Assembly (NCBI RefSeq): GCF_051020975.1
Contig: NW_027478161.1
Location: forward strand, 2,976,001 to 3,040,000
DNA length: 64,000 nucleotides
Direction: 5' to 3'
Source: Osmia lignaria lignaria
Taxonomy: Eukaryota; Arthropoda; Insecta; Hymenoptera; Megachilidae
The notes under the pieces were generated by a model. That model saw nothing but the letters and a program-made list of their open reading frames with translations. It searched no databases and had not been told where the DNA came from. Each line of letters begins with the position of its first letter. Positions within the stretch are counted from its first letter, which is position 1. A program made the translations under genes and the position numbers. Shown one piece after another: positions 10,551-24,502 of this stretch.

Positions 10551-13500
10551 AACTACGCTTCTGATCAAAAAATATCATAGAACATAAATTGTAGGAAACA
10601 TAATTCTCTACAAAAAACGTCTCTTAACATTTTGCCATAGCTCGCTTCGTTTCCGAGGTATTTGCAGATTCAGCTCAAAGGAACGGGCCTGACGGACATA
10701 TTTCGAGATACTTCTTCTTCTTGTTGTTCTTCTTCTGCACAGCTAAGCTGGAAGTGGCATTTGCGGCTCGCACTAGTGCAGAGTTATCTCAAAGAAAGGG
10801 GCCACGGTGTTTCTGTATCTCTATTATGTTGGTGCGGCTTCGGAACTTTTAAATATCTCGATATATCTCGAAAACTACGCTTCTGATCAAAAAATATCAT
10901 AGAACATAAATTGTAGGAAACATAATTCTCTACAAAAAAAGTCTCTTAACATTTTGCCATAGCTCGCTTCGTTTCCGAGATATTTGCAGATTCAGCTCAA
11001 AGGAACGGGCCTGACGGACATATTTCGAGATACTTCTTCTTCTTGTTGTTCTTCTTCTGCACAGCTAAGCTGGAAGTGGCATTTGCAGCTCGCAATAGTG
11101 CAGAGTTATCTCAAAGAAAGGGGCCACGGTGTTTCTGTATCTCTATTATGTTGGTGCGGCTTCGGATCTTTTAAATATCTCGATATATCTCGAAAACTAC
11201 GCTTCTGATCAAAAAATATCATAGAACCTAAATTGTGGGAAATATAATTCTCTACAAAAAAGGTCTCTTAACATTTTGCCGTAGCTCGCTTCGTTTCCGA
11301 GATATTTGCAGATTTATCTCAAGGGAAGGGGCCTGACGGACATATTTCCAGATATTTCTTCTTCTTGTTGTTCTTCTTCTGCACAGCTAAGCTGGAAGTG
11401 GCATTTGCAGCTCGCAATAGTGCGGAGTTATCTCAAAGAAAGGGGCCACGGTGTTTCTGTATCTCTATTATGTTGGTGCGGCTTCGGAACTTTTAAATAT
11501 CTTGATATATCTCGAGAACTACGCATCCGATCAAAAAATATCATAGAACATAAAAAGTAGGAAACTTAATGCTCTACAAAAAAGGTCTCTTAACATTTTG
11601 CCATAGCTCGCTTCGTTTCCGAGATATTTGCAGATTTATCTCGAGGGAAGGGGCCTGACGGACATATTTCGAGATATTTCTTCTTCTTGTTGTTCTTCTT
11701 CTGCACAGCTAAGCTGGAAGCGGCATTTGCGGCTCGCACTAGTGCAGAGTTATCTCAAAGAAAGGGGCCACGGTGTTTCTGTATCTCTATTATGTTGGTG
11801 CGGCTTCGGAACTTTTAGATATCTTGATATATCTCGAGAACTACGCATCTGATCAAAAAATATCATACAACATAAAAAGTAGGAAACTTAATTCTCTACA
11901 AAAAAGGTCTCTTAACATTTTGCCATAGCTCGCTTCGTTTCCGAGATATTTGCAGATTTATCTCAAGGGAAGGGGCCTGACGGACATATTTCGAGATATT
12001 TCTTCTTCTTGTTGTTCTTCTTCTGCACAGCTAAGCTGGAAGTGGCATTTGCAGCTCGCAATAGTGCAGAGTTATCTCAAAGAAAGGGGCCACGGTGTTT
12101 CTGTATCTCTATTATGTTGGTGCGGCTTCGGAACTTTTAAATATCTCGATATATCTCGAGAACTACGCATCTGATCGAAAAATATCATAGACCATAAAAA
12201 GTAGGAAACTTAATTCTCTACAAAAGAGGTCTCTTAACATTTTGCCATAGCTCGCTTCGTTTCCGAGATATTTGCAGATTTATCTCAAGGGAAGGGGCCT
12301 GACGGACATATTTCGAGATATTTCTTCTTTTTGTTGTTCTTCTGCTGCACAGCTAAGCTGGAAGTGGCATTTGCAGCTCGCAATAGTGCAGAGTTATCTC
12401 AAAGAAAGGGGCCACGGTGTTTCTGTATCTCTATTATGTTGGTGCGGCTTCGGAACTTTTAAATATCTTGATATATCTCGAGAACTACGCATCTGATCAA
12501 AAAATATCATAGAAGATAAAAAGTAGGAAACTTAATTCTCTACACAAAAGGTCTCTTCACATTTTGCCATAGCTCGCTTCGTTTCCGAGATATGTGCAGA
12601 TTTATCTCAAGGGAAGGGGCCTGACGGACATATTTCGAGATATTTCTTCTTCTTGTTGTTCTTCTTCTGCACAGCTAAGCTGGAAGTGACATTTGCGGCT
12701 CGCACTAGTGCAGAGTTATCTCAAAGAAAGGGGCCACGGTGTTTCTGTATCTCTATTATGTTGGTGCGGCTTCGGAACTTTTAAATATCTCGATATATCT
12801 CGAAAACTACGCTTCTGATCAAAAAATATCATACAACATAAAAAGTAGGAAACTTAATTCTCTACAAAAAGGTCTCTTAACATTTTGCCATAGCTCGCTT
12901 CGTTTCCGAGATATTTGCAGATTTATCTCAAGGGAAGGGGCCTGACGGACATATTTCGAGATATTTCTTCTTCTTGTTGTTCTTCTTCTGCACAGCTAAG
13001 CTGGAAGTGGCATTTACAGCTGGCAATAGTGCAGAGTTATCTCAAAGAAAGGGGCCACGGTGTTTCTGTATCTCTATTATGTTGGTGCGGCTTCGGAACT
13101 TTTAAATATCTTGATATATCTCGAGAACTACGCATCTGATCAAAAAATATCATAGAACATGAAAAGTAGGAAACTTAATTCTCTACAAAAAAGGTCTCTT
13201 AACATTTTGCCATAGCTCTCTTCGTTTCCGAGATATTTGCAGATTTATCTCAAGGGAAGGGGCCTGACGGACATATTTCGAGATATTTCTTCTTCTTGTT
13301 GTTCTTCTTCTGCACAGCTAAACTGGAAGTGGCATTTCCAGCTCGCAATAGTGCAGAGTTATCTCAAAGAGAGGGGACACGGTGTTTCTGTATCTCTATT
13401 ATGTTGGTGCGGCCTCGGAACTTTTAAATATCTTGATATATCTCGAGAACTACGCATCTGATCAAAAAATATCATAGAAGATAAAAAGTAGGAAACTTAA

Positions 13501-16345
13501 TTCTCTACACAAAAGGTCTCTTCACATTTTGCCATAGCTCGCTTCGTTTCCGAGATATGTGCAGATTTATCTCAAGGGAAGGGGCCTGACGGACATATTT
13601 CGAGATATTTCTTCTTCTTGTTGTTCTTCTTCTGCACAGCTAAGCTGGAAGTGGCATTTGCGGCTCGCACTAGTGCACAGTTATCTCAAAGAAAGGGGCC
13701 ACGGTGTTTCTGTATCTCTATTATGTTGGTGCGTCTTCGGAACTTTTAAATATCTTGATATATCTCGAGAACTACGCTTCTGATCAAAAAATATCATAGA
13801 ACGTAAATTGTAGGAAACATTATTCTCTACAAAAAAGGTCTCTTAACATTTTGCCATAGCTCGCTTCGTTTCCGAGATATTTGCAGATTCATCTCAAGGG
13901 AAGGGGTCTGACGGACATATTTCGAGATATTTCTTCTTCTTGTTGTTCTTCTTCTGCACAGCTAAGCTCGAAGTGGCATTTGCAGCTCGCAATAGTGCAG
14001 AGTTATGTCAAAGAAAGAGGCCACGGTGTTTCTGTACCTCTATTATGTTGGTGCAGCTTCGGAACTTTTAAATATCTTGATATATCTCGAGAACTACGCA
14101 TCTGATCAAAAAATATCATCGAACATAAAAAGTAGGAAACTTAATTCTCTACAAAAAAGGTCTCTCAACATTTTGCCATAGCTCGCTTCGTTTCCGAGAT
14201 ATTTGCAGATTTATCTCAAGGCAAGGGTCCTGATGGACATATTTCGAGATATTTCTTCTTCTTGTTGTTCTTCTTCTGCACAGCTAAACTGGAAGTGGCA
14301 TTTCCAGCTCGCAATCGTGCAGAGTTATCTCAAAGAAAGGGGCCACGGTGTTTCTGTATCTCTATTATGTTGGTGCGGCTTCGGAACTTTTAAATATCTC
14401 GATATATCTCGAAAACTACGCTTCTGATCAAAAAATATCATAGAACATAAATTGTAGGAAACGTAATTCTCTACAAAAAACGTCTCTTAACATTTTGCCA
14501 TAGCTCGCTTCGTTTCCGAGATATTTGCAGATTCAGCTCAAAGGAACGGGCCTGACGGACATATTTCGAGATACTTCTTCTTCTTGTTGTTCTTCTTCTG
14601 CACAGCTAAGCTGGAAGTGGCATTTGCGGCTCGCGCTAGTGCAGAGTTATCTCAAAGAAAGGGGCCACGGTGTTTCTGTATCTCTATTATGTTGGTGCGG
14701 CTTCGGAACTTTTAAATATCTCGATATATCTCGAAAACTACGCTTCTGATCAAAAAATATCATAGAACATAAATTGTAGGAAACATAATTCTCTACAAAA
14801 AAAGTCTCTCAACATTTTGCCATAGCTCGCTTCGTTTCCGAGATATTTGCAGATTCAGCTCAAAGGAACGGGCCTGACGGACATATTTCGAGATACTTCT
14901 TCTTCTTGTTGTTCTTCTTCTGCACAGCTAAGCTGGAAGTGGCATTTGCGGCTCGCACTAGTGCAGAGTTATCTCAAAGAAAGGGGCCACGGTGTTTCTG
15001 TATCTCTATTATGTTGGTGCGGCTTCGGAACTTTTAAATATCTTGATATATCTCGAGAACTACGCATCTGATCAAAAAATATCATAGAACATGAAAAGTA
15101 GGAAACTTAATTCTCTACAAAAAAGGTCTCTCAACATTTTGCCATAGCTCTCTTCGTTTCCGAGATATTTGCAGATTTATCTCAAGGGAAGGGGCCTGAC
15201 GGACATATTTCGAGATATTTCTTCTTCTTGTTGTTCTTCTTCTGCACAGCTAAACTGGAAGTGGCATTTCCAGCTCGCAATAGTGCAGAGTTATCTCAAA
15301 GAGAGGGGCCACGGTGTTTCTGTATCTCTATTATGTTGGTGCGGCTTCGGAACTTTTAAATATCTTGATATATCTTGCAAACTACGCTTCTGATCAAAAA
15401 ATATCGTAGAACATAAATTGTAGGAAACATAATTCTCTACAAAAAAAGTCTCTCAACATTTTGCCATAGCTCGCTTCGTTTCCGAGATATTTGCAGATTC
15501 AGCTCAAAGGAACGGGCCTGACGGACATATTTCGAGATATTTCTTCTTCTTGTTGTTCTTCTTCTGCACAGCTAAGCTGGAAGTGGCATTTGCAGCTCGC
15601 AATAGTGCAGAGTTATCTCAAAGAAAGGGGCCACGGTGTTTCTGTATCTCTATTATGTTGGTGCGGCTTCGGAACTTTTAAATATCTTGATATATCTCGA
15701 GAACTACGCATCTGATCAAAAAATATTATAGAACATAAAAAGTAGGAAACTTAATTCTCTACAAAAAAGGTCTCTTAACATTTTGCCATAGCTCGCTTCG
15801 TTTCCGAGATATTTGCAGATTTATCTCGAGGGAAGGGGCCTGACGGACATATTTCGAGATATTTCTTCTTCTTGTTGTTCTTCTTCTGCACAGCTAAGCT
15901 GGACGTGGCATTTACAGCTCGCAATAGTGCAGAGTTATCTCAAAGAAAGGGGCCACGGTGTTTCTGTATCTCTATTATGTTGGTGCGGCTTCGGAACTTT
16001 TAAATATCTTGATATATCTCGAGAACTACGCATCTGATCAAAAAATATCATAGAACATAAAAAGTAGGAAACTTAATTCTCTACAAATAAGGTCTCTTAA
16101 CATTTTGCCATAGCTCGCTTCGTTTCCGAGATATTTGCAGATTTATCTCAAGGGAAGGGGCCTGACGGACATTTTTCGAGATATTTCTTCTTCTTGTTGT
16201 TCTTCTTCTGCACAGCTAAGCTGGAAGTGGCATTTGCAGCTCGCAATAGTGCAGAGTTATCTCGAAGAAAGGGGCCACGGTGTTTCTGTATCTCTATTAT
16301 GTTGGTGCGGCTTCGGAACTTTAAAATATCTTTATATATCTCGAG
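10551..16345 (+). repeat. HOR A2: 18-monomer, 5,795-bp unit, second copy
   Basis: Monomer starts: 10662, 10984, 11306, 11628, 11950, 12272, 12594 (321 bp), 12915, 13237, 13559, 13881, 14203, 14525, 14847, 15169, 15491, 15813, 16135. Each has the class of the A1 monomer 5,795 bp upstream. Homology to A1 runs through 16353 and ends where A1 has T (10559) and this copy has A (16354). The breakpoint is therefore confined to the 8-bp AACTACGC at 10551-10558. Confidence 0.92.
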
Positions 16346-19300
16346 AACTACGCATCTGATTAAAAAATATCATAGAACGTAAAAAGTAGGAAACTTAATT
16401 CTCTACGAATAAAGTCGCTTAACATTTTGCCATAGCTCGCTTCGTTTCCGAGATATTTGCAGATTTATCTCAAGGGAAGGGGCCTGACGGACATATTTCG
16501 AGATATTTCTTCTTCTTGTTGTTCTTCTTCTGCACAGCTAAGCTGGAAGTGGCATTTGCAGCTCGCAATAGTGCAGAGTTATCTCAAAGAAAGGGGCCAC
16601 GGTGTTTCTGTATCTCTATTATGTTGGTGCGGCTTCGGAACTTTTAAATATCTTGATATATCTCGAGAACTACGCGTCTGATCAAAAAATATCATAGAAC
16701 ATAAAAAGTAGGAAACTTAATTCTCTACAAAAAAGGTCTCTTAACGTTTTGCAATAGCTCGCTTCGTTTCCGAGATATTTGCAGATTTATCTCAAGGGAA
16801 GGGTCCTGACGGACATATTTCGAGATATTTCTTCTTCTTGTTGTTCTTCTTCTGTACAGCTAAGCTGGAAGTGGCATTTGCAGCTCGCAATAGTGCAGAG
16901 TTATCTCGAAGAAAGGGGCCACGGTGTTTCTGTATCTCTATTATGTTGGTGCGGTTTCGGAACTTTTAAATATCTTGATATATCTCGAGAACTACGCATC
17001 TGATCAAAAAATATCATAGAACATAAAAAGTAGGAAACTTAATTCTCTACAAATAAGGTCTCTTAACATTTTGCCATAGCTCGCTTCGTTTCCGAGATAT
17101 TTGCAGATTTATCTCAAGGGAAGGGGCCTGACGGACATTTTTCGAGATATTTCTTCTTCTTGTTGTTCTTCTTCTGCACAGCTAAGCTGGAAGTGGCATT
17201 TGCAGCTCGCAATAGTGCAGAGTTATCTCGAAGAAAGGGGCCACGGTGTTTCTGTATCTCTATTATGTTGGTGCGGCTTCGGAACTTTTAGATATCTTGA
17301 TATATCTCGAGAACTACGCATCTGATCAAAAAATATCATAGAACATAAAAAGTAGGAAACCTAATTCTCTACAAAAAAGGTCTCTTAACATTTTGCCATA
17401 GCTCGCTTCGTTTCCGAGATATTTGCAGATTTATCTCAAGGGAAGGGTCCTGATGGACATATTTCGAGATATTTCTTCTTCTTGTTGTTCTTCTTCTGCA
17501 CACCTAAACTGGAAGTGGCATTTCCAGCTCGCAATCGTGCAGAGTTATCTCAAAGAAAGGGGCCACGGTGTTTCTGTATCTCTATTATGTTGGTGCGGCT
17601 TCGGAGCTTTTAAATATCTTGATATATCTCGAGAACTACGCCTCTGATCGAAAAATATCATAGAACATAAAAAGTAGGAAACTTAATTCTCTACAAAAAA
17701 GGTCTCTTAACATTTTCCCATAGCTGGCATCGTTTCCGAGATATTTGCAGAGTTAGCTCAAGGGAAGGGGCCTGACGGACATATTCCGAGATATTTCTTC
17801 TTCTTGTTGTTCCTCTTCTGCACAGCTAAGCTGGAAGTGGCATTTGCAGGTCGCAATAGTGCAGAGTTATCTCAAAGAAAGGGGCCACGGTGTTTCTGTA
17901 TCTCTATTATGTTGGTGCGGCTTCGGAACTTTTAAATATCTCGATATATCTCGAAAACTACGCTTCTGATCAAAAAATATCAGAGAACGTAAATTGTAGG
18001 AAACATAATTCTCTACAAAAAAGGTCTCTTAACATTTTGCCATAGCTCGCTTCGTTTCCGAGATATTTGCAGATTTATCTCAAGGGAAGGGGCCTGACGG
18101 ACATATTTCGAGATATTTCTTCGTCTTGTTGTTCTTCTTCTGCACAGCTAAGCTGGAAGTGGCATTTGCAGCCCGCAATAGTGCAGAGTTATCTCAAAGA
18201 AAGGGGCCACGGTGTTTCTGTATCTCTATTATGTTGGTGCGGCTTCGGAACTTTTAAATATCTTGATATATCTCGAGAACTACGCATCTGATCAAAAAAT
18301 ATCATAGAACATAAAAAGTAGGAAACCTAATTTTCTACAAAAAGGTCTCTTAACATTTTGACGTAGCTCGCTTCGTTTCCGAGATATTTGCAGATTTATC
18401 TCAAGGGAAGGGGCCTGACGGACATATTTCGAAGTATTTCTTATTCTTGTTGTTCTTCGTGGGCACAGCTAAGCTGGAAGTGGCATTTGCAGCTCGCAAT
18501 AGTGCAGAGTTATCTCAAAGAAAGGGGCCACGGTGTTTCTGTACCTCTATTATGTTGGTGCAGCTTCGGAGCTTTTAAATATCTTGATATATCTCGAGAA
18601 CTACGCATCTGATCAAAAAATGTCATAGAACATAAAAAGTAGGAAACCTAATTCTCTACAAAAAAGGTCTCTTAACGTTTTGCAATAGCTCGCTTCGTTT
18701 CCGAGATATTTGCAGATTTATCTCAAAGGAAGGGGCCTGACGGACATATTTCGAGATATTTCTTCTTCTTGTTGTTCTTCTTCTGCACAGCTAAGCTGGA
18801 AGTGGCATTTGCAGCTCGCAATAGTGCAGAGTTATCGCAAAGAAAGGGGCCACGGTGTTTCTGTATCTCTATTATGTTGGTGCGGCTTCGGAACTTTTAA
18901 ATATCTTGATATATCTCGAGAACTACGCATCTGATCAAAAAATATCATAGAACATAAAAAGTAGGAAACCGAATTCTCTACAAAAAAGGTCTCTTAACAT
19001 TTTGCCATAGCTCGCTTCGTTTCCGAGATATTTGCAGATTTATCTCAAGGGAAGGGGCCTGACGGACATATTTCGAGATATTTCTTCTTCTTGTTGTTCT
19101 TCTTCTGCACAGCTAAGCTGGAAGTGGCATTTGCAGCGCGCAATAGTGCAGAGTTATCTCAAAGAAAGGGGCCACGGTGTTTTTGTATCTCTATTATGTT
19201 GGTGCGGCTTCGGAACTTTTAAATATCTTGATATATCTCGAGAACTACGCATCTGTTCAAAAAATATCATAGAACATAAAAAGTAGGAATCCTAATTTTC

Positions 19301-21284
19301 TACAAAAAAGGTCTCTTAACATTTTGCCGTAGCTCGCTTCGTTTCCGAGATATTTGCAGATTTATCTCAAGGGAAGGGGCCTGACGGACATATTTCGAAA
19401 TATTTCTTATTCTTGTTGTTCTTCTTCTGCACAGCTAAGCTGGAAGTGGCATTTGCAGCTCGCAATAGTGCAGAGTTATCTCAAAGAAAGGGGCCACGGT
19501 GTTTCTGTACCTCTATTATGTTGGTGGAGCTTCGGAGCTTTTAAATATCTTGATATATCTCGAGAACTACGCATCTGATCAAAAAATATCATAGAACATA
19601 AAAAGTAGGAAACTTAATTCTCTACAAAAAAGGTCTCTTAACATTTTGCCATAGCTCGCTTCGTTTCCGAGATATTTGCAGATTTATCTCAAGGGAAAGG
19701 GCCTGACGGACATATTTCGAGATATTTCTTCTTCTTGTTGTTCTTCTTCTGCACAGCTAAACTGGAAGTGGCATTTCCAGCTCGCAATCATGCAGAGTTA
19801 TCTCAAAGAGAGGGGCCACGGTGTTTCTGTAGCTCTATTATGTTGGTGCGGCTTCGGAACTTTTAAATATCTTGATATATCTCGAGAACTACGCCTCTGA
19901 TCGGAAAATATCATAGAACATAAAAAGTAGGAAACTTAATTCTCTACAAAAAAGGTCTCTTAACATTTTGCCATAGCTCGTTTCGTTTCCGAGATATTTG
20001 CAGATTTATCTCAAGGGAAGGGGCCTGACGGACATATTTCGAGATATTTCTTCTTCTTGTTGTTCTTCTTCTGCACAGCTTAGCTGGAAGTGGCATTTGC
20101 AGCTCGCAATAGTGCAGAGTTATCGCAAAGAAAGGGGCCACGGTGTTTCTGTATCTCTATTATGTTGGTGCGGCTTCGGAACTTTTAAATATCTTGATAT
20201 ATCTCGAGAACTACGCATCTGATCAAAAAATATCATAGAACATAAAAAGTAGGAAACTTAATTCTCTACAAAAAAGGTCTCTGAACATTTTGCCGTAGCT
20301 CGCTTCGTTTCCGAGATATTTGCAGATTTATCTCAAGGGAAGGGGCCTGACGGACATATTTCCAGATATTTCTTCTTCTTGTTGTTCTTCTTCTGCACAG
20401 CTAAGCTGGAAGTGGCATTTGCCGCTCGCAATAGTGCAGAGTTATCTCAAAGAAAGGGGCCACGGTGTTTCTGTACCTCTATTATGTTGGTGCGGCTTCG
20501 GAACTTTTAAATATCTCGATATATCTCGAAAACTACGCTTCTGATCAAAAAATATCAGAGAACGTAAATTGTAGGAAACATAATTCTCTACAAAAAAGGT
20601 CTCTTAACATTTTGCCATAGCTCGCTTCGTTTCCGAGATATTTGCAGATTTATCTCAAGGGAAGGGGCCTGACGGACATATTTCGAGATATTTCTTCGTC
20701 TTGTTGTTCTTCTTCTGCACAGCTAAGCTGGAAGTGGCATTTGCAGCTCGCAATAGTGCAGAGTTATCTCAAAGAAAGGGGCCACGGTGTTTCTGTATCT
20801 CTATTATGTTGGTGCGGCTTCGGAACTTTTAAATATCTTGATATATCTCGAGAACTACGCATCTGATCAAAAAATATCATAGAACATAAAAAGTAGGAAA
20901 CCTAATTTTCTACAAAAAGGTCTCTTAACATTTTGCCGTAGCTCGCTTCGTTTCCGAGATATTTGCAGATTTATCTCAAGGGAAGGGGCCTGACGGACAT
21001 ATTTCGAAGTATTTCTTATTCTTGTTGTTCTTCGTGGGCACAGCTAAGCTGGAAGTGGCATTTGCAGCTCGCAATAGTGCAGAGTTATCTCAAAGAAAGG
21101 GGCCACGGTGTTTCTGTACCTCTATTATGTTGGTGCAGCTTCGGAGCTTTTAAATATCTTGATATATCTCGAGAACTACGCATCTGATCAAAAAATGTCA
21201 TAGAACATAAAAAGTAGGAAACTTAATTCTCTACAAAAAAGGTCTCTTAACGTTTTGCAATAGCTCGCTTCGTTTCCGAGATAT
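16346..21284 (+). repeat. Region B: mosaic satellite zone between HOR families
   Basis: Monomer starts and classes: 16457, 16779, 17101, 17423 (m), 17745 (c), 18067 (321 bp), 18388 (n-like: cgaagtatttctta plus ttcgtgggc), 18710 (r), 19032, 19354 (n plus w), 19676, 19998 (r), 20320 (p), 20642 (321 bp), 20963 (n-like). Class a is absent from here on apart from one copy at 58951, while classes r, n and w of region C first appear here. The monomer at 17101 shares GACATTTTTCGAG and the preceding CAAATAAGG with 16135, three monomers earlier. No clean tandem HOR could be drawn. Confidence 0.75.
17899..19182 (+). repeat. About 1.28-kb block, copy 1 (offset 2,575 bp to copy 2)
   Basis: This block spans about four monomers, including the unusual n-like monomer at 18388 and the CAGAGAACGTAAATTG variant near 17981. 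It matches 20474-21757 at an offset of 2,575 bp (8 x 322 minus 1). Flanking sequence diverges on both sides: TGTATCTC against TGTACCTC on the left, and TGTTTTTGTATC against TGTTTCTGTACC on the right. Several single-base differences between the copies make it older than the A1/A2 duplication. Confidence 0.75.
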
Positions 21285-21757
21285 TTGCAGATTTATCTCA
21301 AAGGAAGGGGCCTGACGGACATATTTCGAGATATTTCTTCTTCTTGTTGTTCTTCTTCTGCACAGCTAAGCTGGAAGTGGCATTTGCAGCTCGCAATAGT
21401 GCAGAGTTATCGCAAAGAAAGGGGCCACGGTGTTTCTGTATCTCTATTATGTTGGTGCGGCTTCGGAACTTTTAAATATCTTGATATATCTCGAGAACTA
21501 CGCATCTGATCAAAAAATATCATAGAACATAAAAAGTAGGAAACCGAATTCTCTACAAAAAAGGTCTCTTAACATTTTGCCATAGCTCGCTTCGTTTCCG
21601 AGATATTTGCAGATTTATCTCAAGGGAAGGGGCCTGACGGACATATTTCGAGATATTTCTTCTTCTTGTTGTTCTTCTTCTGCACAGCTAAGCTGGAAGT
21701 GGCATTTGCAGCGCGCAATAGTGCAGAGTTATCTCAAAGAAAGGGGCCACGGTGTTT
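20474..21757 (+). repeat. About 1.28-kb block, copy 2
   Basis: Second copy of the block at 17899-19182. It carries the same CAGAGAACGTAAATTG variant, the same n-like monomer (20963) and the same 1-bp shortening before it (CTACAAAAAGG). It overlaps the start of region C at 21285. Confidence 0.75.
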
Positions 21758-23216
21758 CTGTACCTCTATTATGTTGGTGGAGCTTCGGAGCTTTTAAATA
21801 TCTTGATATATCTCGAGAACTACGCATCTGATCAAAAAATATCATAGAACATAAAAAGTAGGAAACCTAATTTTCTACAAAAAAGGTCTGTTAACATTTT
21901 GCCGTAGCTCGCTTCGTTTCCGAGATATTTGCAGATTTATCTCAAGGGAAGGGGCCTGACGGACATATTTCGAGATATTTCTTCTTCTTGTTGTTCTTCT
22001 TCTGCACAGCTAAGCTGGAAGTGGCATTTGCAGCGCGCAATAGTGCAGAGTTATCTCAAAGAAACGGGCCACGGTGTTTCTGTATCTCTATTATGTTGGT
22101 GCGGCTTCGGAACTTTTAAATATCTTGATATATCTCGAGAACTACGCATCTGATCAGAAAATATCATAGAACATAAAAAGTAGGAAACTTAATTCTCTAC
22201 AAAAAAGGTCTCTTAACATTTTCCCATAACTGGCATCGTTTCCGAGATATTTGCAGATATATCTCAAGGGAAGGGGCCTGACGGACATATTTCGAGATAT
22301 TTCTTCTTCTTGTTGTTCTTCTTTTGCACAGCTAAGCTGGAAGTGGCATTTGCAGCTCGCAATAGTGCAGAGTTATCGCAAAGAAAGGGGCCACGGTGTT
22401 TCTGTATCTCTATTATGTTGGTGCGGCTTCGGAACCTTTAAATATCTTGATATATCTCGAGAACTACGCATCTGATCAAAAAATATCATAGAGCATAAAA
22501 AGTAGGAAACCTAATTTTCTACAAAAAAGGTCTCTTAACATTTTGCCGTAGCTCGCTTCGTTTCCGAGATATTTGCAGATTTATCTCAAGGGAAGGGGCC
22601 TGACGGACATATTTCGAAATATTTCTTATTCTTGTTGTTCTTCTTCTGCACAGCTAAGCTGGAAGTGGCATTTGCAGCTCGCTATAGTGCAGAGTTATCT
22701 CAAAGAAAGGGGCCACGGTGTTTCTGTACCTCTATTATGTTGGTGCAGCTTCGGAGCTTTTAAATATCTTGATATATCTCGAGAACTACGCATCTGATCA
22801 AAAAATATCATAGAACATAAAAAGTAGGAAACTTAATTCTCTACAAAAAAGGTCTTTTAACGTTTTGCAATAGCTCGCTTCGTTTCCAAGATATTTGCAG
22901 ATTTATCTCAAGGGAAGGGTCCTGACGGACATATTTCGAGATATTTCTTCTTCTTGTTGTTCTTCTTCTGCACAGCTAAACTGGAAGTGGCATTTCCAGC
23001 TCGCACTAGTGCAGAGTTATCTCAAAGAGAGGGGCCACGGTGTTTCTGTATCTCTATTATGTTGGTGCAGCTTCAGAACTTTTAAATATCTTGATGTATC
23101 TCGAGAACTACGCATCTGATCAAAAAATATCATGGAACATAAAAAGTAGGAAACATAATTCTCTACAAAAAAGGTCTCTTAACATTTTGCCATAGCTCGC
23201 TTCGTTTCCGAGATAT

Positions 23217-23536
23217 TTGCAGATTTATCTCAAGGGAAGGGGCCTAACGGACATATTTCGAGATATTTCTTCTTCTTGTTGTTCTTCTTCTGCACAGCTA
23301 AACTGGAAGTGGCATTTCCAGCTCGCAATAGTGCAGAGTTATCTCAAAGAAAGGAGCCACGGTGTTTCTGTATCTATTATGTTGGTGCGGCTTCGGAACT
23401 TTTAAATATCTTGATATATCTCGAGAACTACGCGTCTGATCAAAAAATATCATAGAACATAAAAAGTAGGAAACATAATTCTCTACAAAAAAGGTCTCTT
23501 AACATTTTGCCATAGCTCGCTTCGTTTCCGAGATAT
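23217..23536 (+). repeat. 320-bp monomer with a 2-bp CT deletion
   Basis: TGTATCTATTATG near 23369 replaces the usual TGTATCTCTATTATG. The same 2-bp loss is found only once more, in 59595-59914, in a different monomer class. Confidence 0.9.
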
Positions 23537-24502
23537 TTGCAGATTTATCTCAAGGGAAGGGGCCTGACGGACATATTTCGAGATATTTCTTCTTCTTGTT
23601 GTTCCTCTTCTGCACAGCTAAGCTGGAAGTGGCATTTGCGGCTCGCACTAGTGCAGAGTTATCTCAAAGAAAGGGGCCACGGTGTTTCTGTATCTCTATT
23701 ATGTTGGTGCAGCTTCAGAACTTTTAAATATCTTGATGTATCTCGAGAACTACGCATCTGATCAAAAAATATCATGGAACATAAAAAGTAGAAAACTTAA
23801 TTCTCTACAGAAAAGGTCTCTTAACATTTTGCCATAGCTCGCTTCGTTTCCGAGATATTTGCAGATTTATCTCAAGGGAAGGGGCCTAACGGACATATTT
23901 CGAGATATTTCTTCTTCTTGTTGTTCTTCTTCTGCACAGCTAAACTGGAAGTGGCATTTCCAGCTCGCAATAGTGCAGAGTTATCTCAAAGAGAGGGGCC
24001 ACGGTGTTTCTGTATCTCTATTATGTTGGGGCGGCTTCGGAACTTTTAAATATCTTGATATATCTCGAGAACTACGCGTCTGATCAAAAAATATCATAGA
24101 ACATAAAAAGTAGGAAACCGAATTCTCTACAAAAAAGGTCTCTTAACATTTTGCCATAGCTCGCTTCGTTTCCGAGATATTTGCAGATTTATCTCAAGGG
24201 AAGGGGCCTGACGGACATATTTCGAGATATTTCTTCTTCTTGTTGTTCTTCTTCTGCACAGCTAAGCTGGAAGTGGCATTTGCAGCGCGCAATAGTGCAG
24301 AGTTATCTCAAAGAAAGGGGCCACGGTGTTTCTGTACCTCTATTATGTTGGTGGAGCTTCGGAGCTTTTAAATATCTTGATATATCTCGAGAACTACGCA
24401 TCTGATCAAAAAATATCATAGAACATAAAAAGTAGGAAACCTAATTTTCTACAAAAAAGGTCTGTTAACATTTTGCCGTAGCTCGCTTCGTTTCCGAGAT
24501 AT

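Noticed and set aside
10353..10568. Minus-strand open frames (also 19944-20141, 42757-42945, 58637-58867)
   Set aside because: They lie wholly within satellite monomers, appear only in single copies where a stop is mutated, and show no gene-like features.
16408..16413. AATAAA polyadenylation-like hexamer
   Set aside because: It is a single occurrence created by point changes in one A-rich junction, with no transcript unit nearby.
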